Shown: in pieces, positions 8,351-19,469 of the stretch
How positions within the stretch are numbered: position 1 is the stretch's first letter
Layout of the letters: every line of letters begins with the position of its first letter
Source of the DNA: Mycobacterium bourgelatii
GTDB lineage: Bacteria > Actinomycetota > Actinomycetes > Mycobacteriales > Mycobacteriaceae
Reading direction: 5' to 3'
NCBI RefSeq assembly: GCF_010723575.1
Contig: NZ_BLKZ01000001.1
Span: forward strand, 4,402,001-4,466,000
DNA length: 64,000 nt
Translations under genes and position numbers: made by a program
The notes under the pieces: generated by a model
Database searches by the model: none
Told to the model about the DNA's origin: nothing
Seen by the model: only the letters and a program-made list of their open reading frames with translations

Positions 8351-8949
8351 TGGGCTTCTCCATTGCTGCTGATGTGGGCGGCACGGGTGATGATGTGGTC
8401 GACGAAGCCGTACTCCAAGGCTTCCTGTGCGGTGAACCAGCGGTCGCGGTCCGAGTCGGCCTCGATGCGCTCGATCGGCTGGCCGGTGAACTCGGCGTTG
8501 AGCCGGAACATCTCTTTCTTGATGACGGCGAACTGCTCGGCCTGGATGGCGATGTCCGCGGCGCTACCGGTCACGCCACCCAGCGGCTGGTGCATCAGGA
8601 TCCGGGCGTGCGGCAGCGCGAACCGCTTGCCCTTGGTGCCCGCCGCCAACAGGAACTCGCCCATCGAGGCGGCCATGCCCATCGCGTAGGTGGCGACGTC
8701 GCACGGCGCGAGCACCATGGTGTCGTAGATCGCCATGCCGGCGCTGATCGAGCCGCCGGGCGAGTTGATGTACAGCGAGATGTCCTTGTCCGCATCCTCT
8801 GCCGCCAGCAGCAGAATCTGCGCGCACAACCGGTTGGCTACTTCGTCGTTCACCTCCGAACCCAGGAAGATGATGCGCTCGGACAGCAAGCGCTCATAGA
8901 CGGAGTCCGTGAGGTTGAGACCCAACGAGTTCGAACGCATGTGAGTCAC
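8347..8949 (-). CDS. clpP1: ATP-dependent Clp protease proteolytic subunit ClpP1
   Basis: Partner ring of ClpP2. The product is 200 residues with triad S95 (GMAAS), H120 (LMHQPL) and D169 (DSDRD); these correspond to S98/H123/D172 of the M. tuberculosis enzyme, which is three residues longer at its N terminus. GTG at 8949 gives MTHMRSNSLG; ATG 8940 is a possible alternative start. A ClgR-like motif lies about 100 bases upstream. Confidence 0.97.
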   Translation of the reverse strand: MTHMRSNSLGLNLTDSVYERLLSERIIFLGSEVNDEVANRLCAQILLLAAEDADKDISLYINSPGGSISAGMAIYDTMVLAPCDVATYAMGMAASMGEFLLAAGTKGKRFALPHARILMHQPLGGVTGSAADIAIQAEQFAVIKKEMFRLNAEFTGQPIERIEADSDRDRWFTAQEALEYGFVDHIITRAAHISSNGEAQ

Positions 8950-9044
8950 GACTGGGTTACCTGCTTTCTCGTGTTGCCTGTTGCACCGACCCTAACCAAC
9001 CGCGCGCGCTGTTGGACGGTCACGCGGCCCATGAAATGGCCGCG

Positions 9045-9059
9045 TTCGCTCACAGCGTC
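9045..9059. promoter_or_regulatory. Possible ClgR-type operator upstream of clpP1
   Basis: TTCGCTCACAGCGTC contains the CGC-N5-GCG palindromic core described for the activator ClgR, which controls clpP1P2 in actinobacteria. It lies about 100 bases before the clpP1 start and just past the tig stop. The match is short, so confidence is limited. Confidence 0.4.
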
Positions 9060-9071
9060 AAATCGCGCGGG

Positions 9072-9232
9072 TCAGTCAGCGTCTTTGGCTGTGTCTTTGG
9101 AGTCGTCGTCTTCGTCGTCGTCGGCTTCGTCTTCGTCGTCGTCGTCGGCTTCGTCAACGTCGTCAACGTCACCGACGTCGTCAACGTCATCATCGTCGTC
9201 GTCGTCCGCGTCCGAGTCGGCGCCCAGCAGAT
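9072..9232 (-). repeat. GAC/GAT/GAA triplet-rich acidic tail of tig
   Basis: On the plus strand this is a near-continuous run of GTC/GTCGTC/ATC triplets, encoding about 50 residues that are mostly Asp and Glu with scattered Val and Ala. It behaves like a coding microsatellite at the 3' end of tig and probably varies in length between strains. Confidence 0.8.
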
Positions 9233-10571
9233 CTGTCACGTCGTTCCCGGGCGGCGTCCCGAAGAACTCGGTGGCGTCGATCTGGTTGCCCTCGGTGTCG
9301 GTGACGGTCGCCGCCGCGGCGACGGCCTTGACGGCCAGCTCGCGCCGCACATCGGCGAACATCGAGGGCAGCTGGTTGTTCTCCTGCAAGTACGAGAACA
9401 GCTGCTGCGGCTCGATGCCGTACTGCTGCGACGTCGTCAGCAAGCGCTGCGTCAGGTCGTCCTGGCTGACCTGAACCTTCAAGTCGTCGGCGAGCGCGTC
9501 CAGCAACAGCTGGCGCTTGACGTCCTTCTCCGAGGCGCTGCGGGCCTCGGCGTCGAACTTCTCCCGCGACGAACCCTGCTCGGCGAGCAGTTCGTTGAAC
9601 TTGGCCTCGTCGTGTTCGAGGCCGCTCAGCGCGCTGTGCAGCACGCCGTCGTACTGCGCCTGGACGTACGACTCCGGCAGCGGAACATCGACCTGCTCGA
9701 GCAGTGCTTCCAGGGTGGCGTTGCGAATCTCCTCCACCTGACGCGCGCGCTTGGCCTGCAGCACCTTTTCGCGCAGGTCGGCCTTCAGCTCGTCGATGGT
9801 GTCGAACTCACTGGCCAGCTGAGCGAACTCGTCGTCGGGCTCAGGCAGCTCGCGCTCCTTGATGGTCCGGACGGTGACCGTGACGTCCGCGTCCCGGCCG
9901 GCGAAGTCGCCGGCGGCCAACGTGGCGGTGAATACCCGCGACTCGTCGATCGACAGCCCGGTGACCGCGTCGTCCAGACCGGCGATCAGTCGGCCGGATC
10001 CGACCTCGTGGGAGAGCCCCTCGGCGGCCGCGTTCGGCACGTCCTCGCCGTCGACGGTGGCGGACAGGTCAATGGTGATCAGGTCACCGTCTTGCACCGG
10101 CCGTTCCACCGGAGTCAGCGTGCCGAAACGAACGCGCAGTGCCTCCAGTTCGGCGTCGACGTCCTCGTCGGTGACCTCGACCGGATCCACGGTGACCTTC
10201 AGCGTGCTCAGGTCCGGAAGGGTGATCTTCGGGCGAATGTCGACCTCGGCGGTGAACGCGATGTCCTTGCCGTATTCCTTCTTGGTCACCTCGATCTCCG
10301 GGCGACCGAGTGGCTGGATCGACGACTCGGCCAGGGCCTGGCCGTACCGGCTGGGCACCGCGTCGTTGACGATCTGGTCCAGCATCTGCTCACGACCGAA
10401 CCGCGCCTCCAGCAATTTGATCGGCGCCTTTCCTGGCCGGAAGCCAGGCAGTCGCACCTGCTTCGCCAGCTCCTTGTAGGCCCGCTGGAAGTCTGGTTCC
10501 AGCTCGGCGAAAGGCACCTCCACATTGATGCGAACCCGGGTGGGGCTCAACTGCTCGACGGTGCTCTTCAC
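9072..10571 (-). CDS. tig: Trigger factor, ribosome-associated chaperone / prolyl isomerase
   Basis: Ribosome-bound chaperone with three domains. The N-terminal ribosome-binding domain has the signature GFRPGKAP near residue 43. The FKBP-type PPIase domain lies at about residues 150-240 (VQDGDLITIDLSA). The C-terminal helical arm follows. I chose GTG 10571 (VKSTVEQLSPTRV), which has AAGGAG 7 nt upstream; the open frame continues upstream but runs through the tRNA-Pro gene, so the extension is not real. The product is 499 residues, about 30 longer than the 466-residue M. tuberculosis protein, because of an acidic tail that starts near residue 448. Confidence 0.96.
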   Translation of the reverse strand: MKSTVEQLSPTRVRINVEVPFAELEPDFQRAYKELAKQVRLPGFRPGKAPIKLLEARFGREQMLDQIVNDAVPSRYGQALAESSIQPLGRPEIEVTKKEYGKDIAFTAEVDIRPKITLPDLSTLKVTVDPVEVTDEDVDAELEALRVRFGTLTPVERPVQDGDLITIDLSATVDGEDVPNAAAEGLSHEVGSGRLIAGLDDAVTGLSIDESRVFTATLAAGDFAGRDADVTVTVRTIKERELPEPDDEFAQLASEFDTIDELKADLREKVLQAKRARQVEEIRNATLEALLEQVDVPLPESYVQAQYDGVLHSALSGLEHDEAKFNELLAEQGSSREKFDAEARSASEKDVKRQLLLDALADDLKVQVSQDDLTQRLLTTSQQYGIEPQQLFSYLQENNQLPSMFADVRRELAVKAVAAAATVTDTEGNQIDATEFFGTPPGNDVTDLLGADSDADDDDDDDVDDVGDVDDVDEADDDDEDEADDDEDDDSKDTAKDAD

Positions 10572-10612
10572 GGGTGTGCTCCTTGTAATTAGTTCCGGCC
10601 GATTCCTGCTGG

Positions 10613-10686
10613 TCGGGGTGACAGGATTTGAACCTGCGGCCTTCCGCTCCCAAAGCGGATGCGCTACCAAGCTGCGCTACACCCCG
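10613..10686 (-). tRNA. tRNA-Pro (anticodon TGG)
   Basis: 74 bases folding into a cloverleaf: acceptor CGGGGTG/CACCCCG with discriminator A, anticodon loop containing TTGGGAG (anticodon TGG), T loop GTTCAAATC. CCA is not encoded. It lies directly upstream of tig on the same strand. Confidence 0.96.
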
Positions 10687-10852
10687 GCGCTGACCACGCG
10701 ATCCTACGGCCCAGCCGCGCTAAGTCCGCACCGCCCTCACGGAGATCTCCCTCAGACCTCACGACCCTCACAGACCTCACGACGCGGTCACACAACCGCG
10801 TCGATTAGATTTGATCTCCGCCACCACGTATCGTCTGGCTCGACTTAAACAC

Positions 10853-10926
10853 GCGGGCGTAGCTCAATGGTAGAGCCCTAGTCTTCCAAACTAGCGACGC
10901 GGGTTCGATTCCCGTCGCCCGCTCCA
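10853..10926 (+). tRNA. tRNA-Gly (anticodon TCC)
   Basis: Acceptor GCGGGCG pairs with CGCCCGC, discriminator T, and an encoded CCA follows (10924-10926). The anticodon loop CTTCCAA gives anticodon TCC. T loop GTTCGATTC. It lies 43 bases upstream of lipP. Confidence 0.96.
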
Positions 10927-10968
10927 GGTGGTGCTTAGGCACCGATTATTGGTACACAGAAAGGCGCC

Positions 10969-12177
10969 ATGAGCGACCCCATGAGCGACCTTAGCCATCC
11001 TGAGGTTCAGGGCTCGTGCGCGCCGGAGTTCATCAAGGTCCGTGATGCGTTCGAGCGCAACTTTGCGCTGCTGAACGAGGTCGGTGCCGCGGTCGCGGTG
11101 TACGTCGACGACGAACTCGTCGTCAACCTGTGGGGCGGCTCGGCCGACGGTGCCGGAACGCGGCCCTGGCAACAAGACACCCTCACCACCGTGCTGTCGG
11201 GCACCAAGGGGCTGACGTCCACCTGTGTCCACCAACTGGCCGACCGCGGCGAGCTGGACCTGCAGGCGCCGGTGGCTCGCTACTGGCCCGAATTCGGCCA
11301 GGCGGGCAAGGAAGCCATCACGATCGCGATGGTGCTCAGTCACCGTTCCGGTGTCATCGGCCCGAACAAGCGGTTGCACTGGGACGAAGTGGCGGACTGG
11401 GACTTCGTCTGCGAGCAGCTGGCCATGGCCGAGCCGTGGTGGGAGCCGGGCACGGCGCAGGGCTACCACATGACGACGTTCGGGTTCATTCTCGGCGAGG
11501 TGTTCCGTCGGATCACCGGGCGCACGGTGGGCCAGTATCTGCGCACCGAGATTGCCGAACCGCTGGGTGCCGACGTGCACATCGGCCTGTCCCGGCAGGA
11601 GCAACAGCGTTGCGCGGAGCGGGTGAACAAGCCGCATGCCCGAGACCTGCTGGCCGATGTCCATGCGCCCGGCTATCCGACCAGCCTGGACGAACACCCC
11701 AAGGCGGGCCTGTCCATCGCGATGGGTTTCGCCCCTGACGACGAGCTCGGCTCGCACGACTTGGAGTTGTGGCGCGAGCTCGAGTTCCCCGGCACCAACG
11801 GCCAGGTGTCTGCGCTGGGATTGGCGACGTTCTACAACGCGCTGGCCCAGGAGAGGCTGCTCAGCCGCGAGCACATGGACCTGGTTCGCGTGAGCCAGGG
11901 CGGCTTCGAAACCGACTTGGTGCTCGGACCCCGAGTCGCCGATCACGGGTGGGGCCTGGGCTACATGCTCAACCAGCGCGGGATCAACGGGCCGAATCGG
12001 CGGATCTTCGGCCACGGCGGCCTGGGCGGTTCTTTCGGCTTCGTCGACCTGGAACACCGAATCGGCTACGGGTACGTGATGAACCGATTCGACGCGAGCA
12101 AGGCCAACGCGGACCCGCGCAGCGTCGCCCTCAGCAACGAGGTCTACCGGGCTCTCGGAGTGTTACCCGAATCCTGA
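10969..12177 (+). CDS. lipP: Serine esterase / beta-lactamase-fold lipase LipP
   Basis: Member of the class C beta-lactamase / esterase family VIII fold, probably hydrolysing short-chain esters. The 402-residue product has the nucleophile motif S77-G-T-K80 (SxxK) and, later, GYHMTTFGFILGEVFRRITG and HGGLGGSFGFVDLEHRIGYGYVMN typical of the family; the last stretch contains the KTG-equivalent HGG. No signal peptide is seen. ATG 10969 is used; ATG 10981 is an alternative. Orthologue of Rv2463. Confidence 0.9.
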   Translation: MSDPMSDLSHPEVQGSCAPEFIKVRDAFERNFALLNEVGAAVAVYVDDELVVNLWGGSADGAGTRPWQQDTLTTVLSGTKGLTSTCVHQLADRGELDLQAPVARYWPEFGQAGKEAITIAMVLSHRSGVIGPNKRLHWDEVADWDFVCEQLAMAEPWWEPGTAQGYHMTTFGFILGEVFRRITGRTVGQYLRTEIAEPLGADVHIGLSRQEQQRCAERVNKPHARDLLADVHAPGYPTSLDEHPKAGLSIAMGFAPDDELGSHDLELWRELEFPGTNGQVSALGLATFYNALAQERLLSREHMDLVRVSQGGFETDLVLGPRVADHGWGLGYMLNQRGINGPNRRIFGHGGLGGSFGFVDLEHRIGYGYVMNRFDASKANADPRSVALSNEVYRALGVLPES

Positions 12178-12208
12178 CGTCTTGGTGGTGCCAGCAGCTT
12201 CCGGCTGA

Positions 12209-13015
12209 TCAGGTTTGACAGACCGGGCACCAGAAGACGTTGCGGCCCTCCAGCACGGCGGTGTGGATCGTTTCTCCGCACACCCGACACGGCTCGCCGG
12301 CGCGGCGGTACACGTACGTGCGGGGCCGCCCCGGCGCGTAGGACGGCGGACCGTGGTCGTGTTCGGGTCGGACGACGAAGATCTTGCCGCGACGCAAACC
12401 GACTTTCATCAATGCGACCAGGTCGGTCCACGCCTCGTCGAACTCCGCCTCGCTGATCTTCAGACCCGGCCGGTAGGGATCGATGTTGTGCCGGTAGAGC
12501 AATTCGCTGCGGTACACGTTGCCCACCCCGGCCATCACCGTCTGGTCCATCAGCAGCGCGCCAATGGGCCGGCGGGACTTGGCAATTCGGGTCCAAGCCC
12601 AGGACGGGTCGGCGTCGCTGCGCAACGGGTCGGGCCCGAGCCGGGCCAGCACGTCGGCCACCTGCCCCTCGTCGATCAGCTCGCACACCGTCGGGCCGCG
12701 GAGGTCGGTGCCGTATTCGGCGCCGACCATGCGCATCCGCACCTGGCCCACCGGCTCCGGCAGTGGTTCGCCGGGGGTCAGCTCCCATTCGGTGAAGGCG
12801 CCGTAGAGCCCGAGATGCACGTGCACCACCGGTCCGCCCGCGTAGTGGTGAAACAGGTGCTTGCCCCAGACGCTGGTGCGCCGTAGCACCCGGCCGTTGA
12901 CCACCGCGGCCGCGTCGGCGAACCTGCCCTGCGGGCTGGACACGGCAACGGGCGCACGGGCGAAGCGGCGCTGATGCAGCCGGGCCAGTCGGTGCAGTGT
13001 GTGCCCTTCGGGCAC
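12209..13015 (-). CDS. nei: Formamidopyrimidine/endonuclease VIII family DNA glycosylase (Nei2 type)
   Basis: Base-excision repair glycosylase/AP lyase for oxidised bases. The 268-residue protein begins MPEGH, where P2 is the Schiff-base nucleophile and E3 the general acid. The helix-two-turn-helix region includes MDQTVMAGVGNVYRSELL. The C-terminal zinc finger is PCRVCGETIHTAVLEG...CPVC. Orthologue of Rv2464c (Nei2). Thirteen bases separate it from the upstream rpiB, so the two are probably co-transcribed. Confidence 0.92.
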   Translation of the reverse strand: MPEGHTLHRLARLHQRRFARAPVAVSSPQGRFADAAAVVNGRVLRRTSVWGKHLFHHYAGGPVVHVHLGLYGAFTEWELTPGEPLPEPVGQVRMRMVGAEYGTDLRGPTVCELIDEGQVADVLARLGPDPLRSDADPSWAWTRIAKSRRPIGALLMDQTVMAGVGNVYRSELLYRHNIDPYRPGLKISEAEFDEAWTDLVALMKVGLRRGKIFVVRPEHDHGPPSYAPGRPRTYVYRRAGEPCRVCGETIHTAVLEGRNVFWCPVCQT

Positions 13016-13028
13016 GTCTAGACGTCTC

Positions 13029-13517
13029 CTACTTCGAAGCGCCGGGCACTGGCGGCGCTTCGTGGGTGCGTTCGTACTCGGCGAGGATGTCGATGCGACG
13101 TTGGTGGCGTTCGGCTTCCGACCACGGGGTGGTCAGGAACGCGTCGACGATCGCGAGGGCCTCGGGCACCGTGTGCATGCGGCCGCCGATCCCGATCAGC
13201 TGAGCGTTGTTGTGCTGACGCGCCAGCGACGCGGTCTCCACACTCCATGCCAGCGCGCAGCGGGCTCCGGGCACCTTGTTGGCAGCGATCTGTTCGCCGT
13301 TGCCCGAGCCGCCCAGCACGATGCCGAGGCTGCCCGGATCGGCCACCGTGCGCGCCGCCGCCTCGATGCAGAACGCCGGGTAGTCGTCTTCGGCGTCGTA
13401 GGTGTACGCGCCGCAGTCGATCGGTTCGTGGCCGTTTTGCTTCAGATGCTCGATGATCTGCTGCTTGAGCTCATATCCGGCGTGGTCAGCACCCAGGTAG
13501 ACGCGCATGCCGGACAT
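13029..13517 (-). CDS. rpiB: Ribose-5-phosphate isomerase B
   Basis: Interconverts ribose-5-phosphate and ribulose-5-phosphate in the pentose phosphate pathway. The 162-residue product matches the RpiB/LacA fold: VYLGADHAGYELKQ at the N terminus, GIVLGGSGNGEQIAANKVPGAR with the anion-binding glycine loop, and HNNAQLIGIGGR. The actinobacterial type has Ser/Glu rather than Cys in the active-site region, and GGSGNGE fits this. Start ATG 13517; ATG 13508 is possible. Confidence 0.94.
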   Translation of the reverse strand: MSGMRVYLGADHAGYELKQQIIEHLKQNGHEPIDCGAYTYDAEDDYPAFCIEAAARTVADPGSLGIVLGGSGNGEQIAANKVPGARCALAWSVETASLARQHNNAQLIGIGGRMHTVPEALAIVDAFLTTPWSEAERHQRRIDILAEYERTHEAPPVPGASK

Positions 13518-13610
13518 TCTGCACGACGCAGTCCAGCCGTCTCGCCGAGCGTGGCCTCCGCGGCCGTCTCGCCGAGTGCACTGGGCGCAGCGCCAACCGC
13601 GCCCGACCGT

Positions 13611-14222
13611 TCAGTCGAACGTGGGCGCCTCGGTGCGGGTCCGCTTCAGCTCGAAGAAGTGCGGGTACGACGCGAAGGTCACCGACGCGTCCCAGAGCTT
13701 TCCGGCCTCTTCGCCGCGCGGGATCTTGGACAGCACCGGGCCGAAGAACGCAACGCCGTTGACGTGGATGGTCGGGGTGCCGACGTCGGGCCCGACGGCG
13801 TCCATGCCTTCGTGGTGGCTCTTGCGCAGGGCCTCGTCGTAGTCGGTGCTCGTTGCGGCCTCGGCCAGTTCGGCGGGCAGACCCGCGTCGGCCAGCGCCA
13901 GCTTGATCACCTCGTCGAGGTCCTTGTTGCCCTCATTGTGAATTCGGGTGCCCATCGCGGTGTACAGCGGTTCGAGCACCTTGGAGCCGTGAGCCTGCTC
14001 GGCGGCGATAGCCACCCGCACCGGCCCCCACGCCCTCTTCATGTTTTCGCGATATTGCTCGGGTAGGTCTTCCCGGTTCTCGTTCAGTACCGCCAGGCTC
14101 ATGACGTGCCAACTGACCTCGATGTCGCGGACCTTTTCCACCTCGAGAATCCAGCGTGAGGTGATCCAGCACCACGGACACAACGGGTCGAACCAGAAAC
14201 CGGCTTCAGACTTCTCGGGCAT
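13611..14222 (-). CDS. DsbA-like mycothiol-dependent oxidoreductase/nitroreductase (Rv2466c family)
   Basis: Thioredoxin-fold protein of 203 residues with an N-terminal CPWCW active site (C15-P-W-C18) and the helical insertion typical of DsbA/FrnE proteins. The M. tuberculosis orthologue Rv2466c is known as a mycothiol-dependent reductase induced by oxidative stress through SigH. A SigH-type promoter is visible upstream here (14262-14290), consistent with this. The cis-Pro motif VGTPTIHVNG is present near residue 155. No signal peptide, so cytoplasmic. Confidence 0.92.
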   Translation of the reverse strand: MPEKSEAGFWFDPLCPWCWITSRWILEVEKVRDIEVSWHVMSLAVLNENREDLPEQYRENMKRAWGPVRVAIAAEQAHGSKVLEPLYTAMGTRIHNEGNKDLDEVIKLALADAGLPAELAEAATSTDYDEALRKSHHEGMDAVGPDVGTPTIHVNGVAFFGPVLSKIPRGEEAGKLWDASVTFASYPHFFELKRTRTEAPTFD

Positions 14223-14261
14223 TTATGGGTCCTCTCCTGGCGGTCGATTAGCCATTGAGCA

Positions 14262-14290
14262 CAACCGTACTGGTCGCGCTCCTTGTTCCC
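14262..14290 (-). promoter_or_regulatory. SigH-type promoter of the Rv2466c-family gene
   Basis: On the minus strand GGGAAC (14285-14290) and GGTTG (14262-14266) are separated by 18 bases. This fits the mycobacterial SigH consensus sGGAAy-N17/18-sGTTr. The -10 element lies about 40 bases before the start at 14222. The pepN start is 33 bases away on the other strand. Confidence 0.6.
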
Positions 14291-14322
14291 ACCCCGTCGG
14301 CACAGCCACGTAAGTTGGACGC

Positions 14323-16914
<2,592 letters not shown>

Positions 16915-17391
16915 TTGTCGTGACCTGACAGGTTGTTGTCAGACGGCGAGCCGGCTGATGGGTGGTTTTCCGCCGAGAGCGGAGTGGCCTCGTCGAGTGT
17001 TGTAGCGGCGTGGGAATTTGATCAATGCCTCGTGTGCAGGCTGTTGGATGACCAGGCGCTGGCCTAGGCCGCTCTACTTTGCCGTTGGTCCAACGACATC
17101 TAGTCGTCGCAGGGGCGGCCGGGGGTTGAGGGTCCGGAATTTGCGGGCGCTGACCAATTGCATTTTGCGTACGAGTTCGACGCGGGCGAGCGGCCAGGAT
17201 CGCACTGGCCAGAGCGTTACCGCAGCGGCTCATCGCGACCGGTTGGACGGCCGCCGGCCGCATTGCGCGTCGTTGTTTTTTGCTGAAAAGCCGGTGCTCG
17301 CTACCGCCACGGTCGTAGCATCCGTGACTACACAGCTCCGGTTGGGCGCTAGTCGCGCCCGGAGCGGCTGGGGAGGCTATGGGAGGCCATC
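16915..17391. other. Intergenic insertion region between pepN and the PPE gene
   Basis: About 480 bases. The pepN-proximal half holds a transposase relic (16939-17095, minus strand). The remainder, 17096-17391, has no intact gene and should contain the PPE promoter; the bases just before the PPE ATG (GGGAGGCCATC) include a GGGAGG ribosome binding site. Confidence 0.6.
16939..17095 (-). pseudogene. IS481-like transposase relic (C-terminal rve core, frameshifted)
   Basis: On the minus strand one frame encodes WTNGKVERPRP, matching the TNGKVER stretch around the catalytic glutamate of IS481/IS3-type DDE integrases. Another frame then encodes EALIKFPRRYNTRRGHSALG followed by GKPPISRLAV-stop, matching the family's C-terminal YN..R.H.ALGG.PP..R signature. 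The two parts are in different frames, the N-terminal two thirds are missing, and no terminal inverted repeats were found. It is therefore dead. Confidence 0.75.
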
Positions 17392-19347
17392 ATGAGTTTC
17401 GCGGTACTACCACCCGAGATCAACTCATTGCGGATGTTCATCGGGGCGGGGTCGACGCCCATGTTGCAGGCCGCGGCGGCCTGGAACGGGCTGGCCGGGG
17501 AATTGGCCACCGCGGCCAGTTCGTTCAGCTCGGTGACCGCTGGGCTAGCCAGCCAGGCCTGGCAGGGCCCCGCCTCGGCGGCGATGCAAGCCGCCGCCGC
17601 CCCCTACGTGAGCTTTCTAAACGCGGCCTCGGCCCAAGCCGGGGGCGCGGCCGGCTCGGCCGAAGCGGTGGCGAGCGCCTTCGAGGCCGCCAAGGCCGCC
17701 AAGGCCGCCACGGTGCATCCGCTGGTGGTCGCGGCCAACCGCAACGCCTTCCTGCAGCTGGTGCAATCCAACTGGTTCGGCCTTAACGCCCCGGCCATCG
17801 CGGCCGCCGAAAGCATCTACGAAGAATTCTGGGCCGCCGACGTGGCGGCCTTGGTCGGCTATCATGGCGGGGCCTCGGCCGCCGCCGCCCAGCTCAGCTC
17901 CTGGCAGGCCACGCTGCAGGGTCTGCCCGGTATCGGTCAGATCTTGGGGGGCGCGGCAACCGCAGCGAGCACCTTGCCCGACCTCGGCCTCGGCAACAAG
18001 GGCGGCGGCAACATCGGCAACGGCAACAACAACCCGACCACCGCCGCGGGCAACATCGGTAACGGCAACACCGGCAGCGGTAATGTCGGCTTCGGAAACA
18101 CCGGGATCAACAACACTGGCCTTGGAAATTTGGGCTCCGGTGCAGAGAACCCCGGCGGCAACGTGGGCGCAGGCAATATCGGAAGCCGCAACCTAGGCAT
18201 GGGTAATTCCGGCGCCTACAACACCGGCATGGGGAATGTCGGCAACGGAAACATCGGCTTCGGCAACACAAATATCATCAACGGGGCCGCCGGCGCCGCC
18301 GGAAACATCGGGGCTGGCAACACCGGCTCGGGCAACATCGGGTTCGGGCTCACCGGCAACAATTTGATCGGCATTGGAAATGCCTACTTCGACGGCAATA
18401 CCGGTCAATTCGTTTTCAACGGCCTGAACTCAGGCAGCGGCAACATCGGCTTCGGCAACTCGGGTGTCAACAACATCGGCTTCTTCAACTCGGGCGACGG
18501 AAACGTCGGCTTCTTCAACTCGGGCGCCAATACCGACCCAACTCAACTGGGCCACCTCCAGGGCGCCGGCTTCGGGAACTCCGGCTACGGCAGTTTCGGC
18601 TTCGGAAACACCGGCCAAGGAAACTTCGGCTTCGGGAACTCGGGCATCTTGAACACCGGGTGGGGGAACTCGGGCGACTTGAACACGGGCGCTGGCAATT
18701 CGGGCGGCAGCGTCACGAACACGATAGCCAGCCTCCTCGGAGGGAGCCCTCAACCGCAGCCAGGAAACACGGGCTTCGGGAATTCCGGCTTCGGCAACAC
18801 GGGCAATGGGAATGCGGGCAACCTGAACACCGGCTTCTGGAATAGCGGCAACGTGAACACCGGCGGCTTCAATTCGGGCGGCTACAACACGGGCTTCGGG
18901 ATTGCCACCGACTCCGGGCTTGACCACTCGGGCTTTAACAACGTTGGCAAAGACGTCTCCGGCTTCAACAACAGGGCCAGCGGAGCCGCCGCCAGCGGCG
19001 GGTTGTCAAACGTCGCTTACAACGGCTCGATGTCGGGCTTCAACAATACGGCGAACGGCGCTCACGTGACCGGCGGCCTCATCCACATAGCGGTCGCCGG
19101 GGGCATGTCGGGCTTCGGCAACACCGCCAGCGGCGCTCTGGGCGCCGACGTTGGTGGTGGCGTTGCTCGGCTTTCACTTAACGGCCTGACCACAGGCTTC
19201 TTCAACACCGGCGTCACTGCCCCACTTTCGGCGCTCGGACTCAGCCTGCCGATTAACGCCCTCAGCGGCCTCCTCTCGGGCGTCGGGAACTCATTTACCG
19301 GGATCCCGGGCTTCTTCAACCTGCTGAAGGTGTTGCAAGGCAAGTAG
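17392..19347 (+). CDS. PPE family protein, MPTR subfamily
   Basis: The 651-residue product has the N-terminal PPE domain of about 180 residues: FAVLPPEINSLRMFIGAGST with the Pro-Pro-Glu, then QAWQGPASAAMQAAA carrying the conserved WxG-type turn (residues 56-70). It is followed by a long array of degenerate NxGxGNxG pentapeptide repeats (MPTR, about residues 205-560) and a unique C terminus rich in SGFNN/SGFGN and a final LSLPINALSGLLSG segment. PPE proteins are usually secreted by ESX type VII systems with a PE partner; no PE gene is adjacent. No PPE gene occurs at this place in M. tuberculosis, so it is an insertion. Confidence 0.92.
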   Translation: MSFAVLPPEINSLRMFIGAGSTPMLQAAAAWNGLAGELATAASSFSSVTAGLASQAWQGPASAAMQAAAAPYVSFLNAASAQAGGAAGSAEAVASAFEAAKAAKAATVHPLVVAANRNAFLQLVQSNWFGLNAPAIAAAESIYEEFWAADVAALVGYHGGASAAAAQLSSWQATLQGLPGIGQILGGAATAASTLPDLGLGNKGGGNIGNGNNNPTTAAGNIGNGNTGSGNVGFGNTGINNTGLGNLGSGAENPGGNVGAGNIGSRNLGMGNSGAYNTGMGNVGNGNIGFGNTNIINGAAGAAGNIGAGNTGSGNIGFGLTGNNLIGIGNAYFDGNTGQFVFNGLNSGSGNIGFGNSGVNNIGFFNSGDGNVGFFNSGANTDPTQLGHLQGAGFGNSGYGSFGFGNTGQGNFGFGNSGILNTGWGNSGDLNTGAGNSGGSVTNTIASLLGGSPQPQPGNTGFGNSGFGNTGNGNAGNLNTGFWNSGNVNTGGFNSGGYNTGFGIATDSGLDHSGFNNVGKDVSGFNNRASGAAASGGLSNVAYNGSMSGFNNTANGAHVTGGLIHIAVAGGMSGFGNTASGALGADVGGGVARLSLNGLTTGFFNTGVTAPLSALGLSLPINALSGLLSGVGNSFTGIPGFFNLLKVLQGK

Positions 19348-19469
19348 CCGGCGCTCTTGACGCCGCAGCCCCCGCGAGCGCGCCCGCTTGTACGGCGACA
19401 CGCCGTGTTGGCCGTGCATTTGAGCGCCCTCGCGGCGGCCGACCAACTCGGCGCCCTCGCGGCCGGCGA

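Noticed and set aside
10572..10670. N-terminal extension of tig to 532 residues
   Set aside because: The extension reads through the tRNA-Pro gene antisense strand; GTG 10571 has a good ribosome binding site and fits all known trigger factors.
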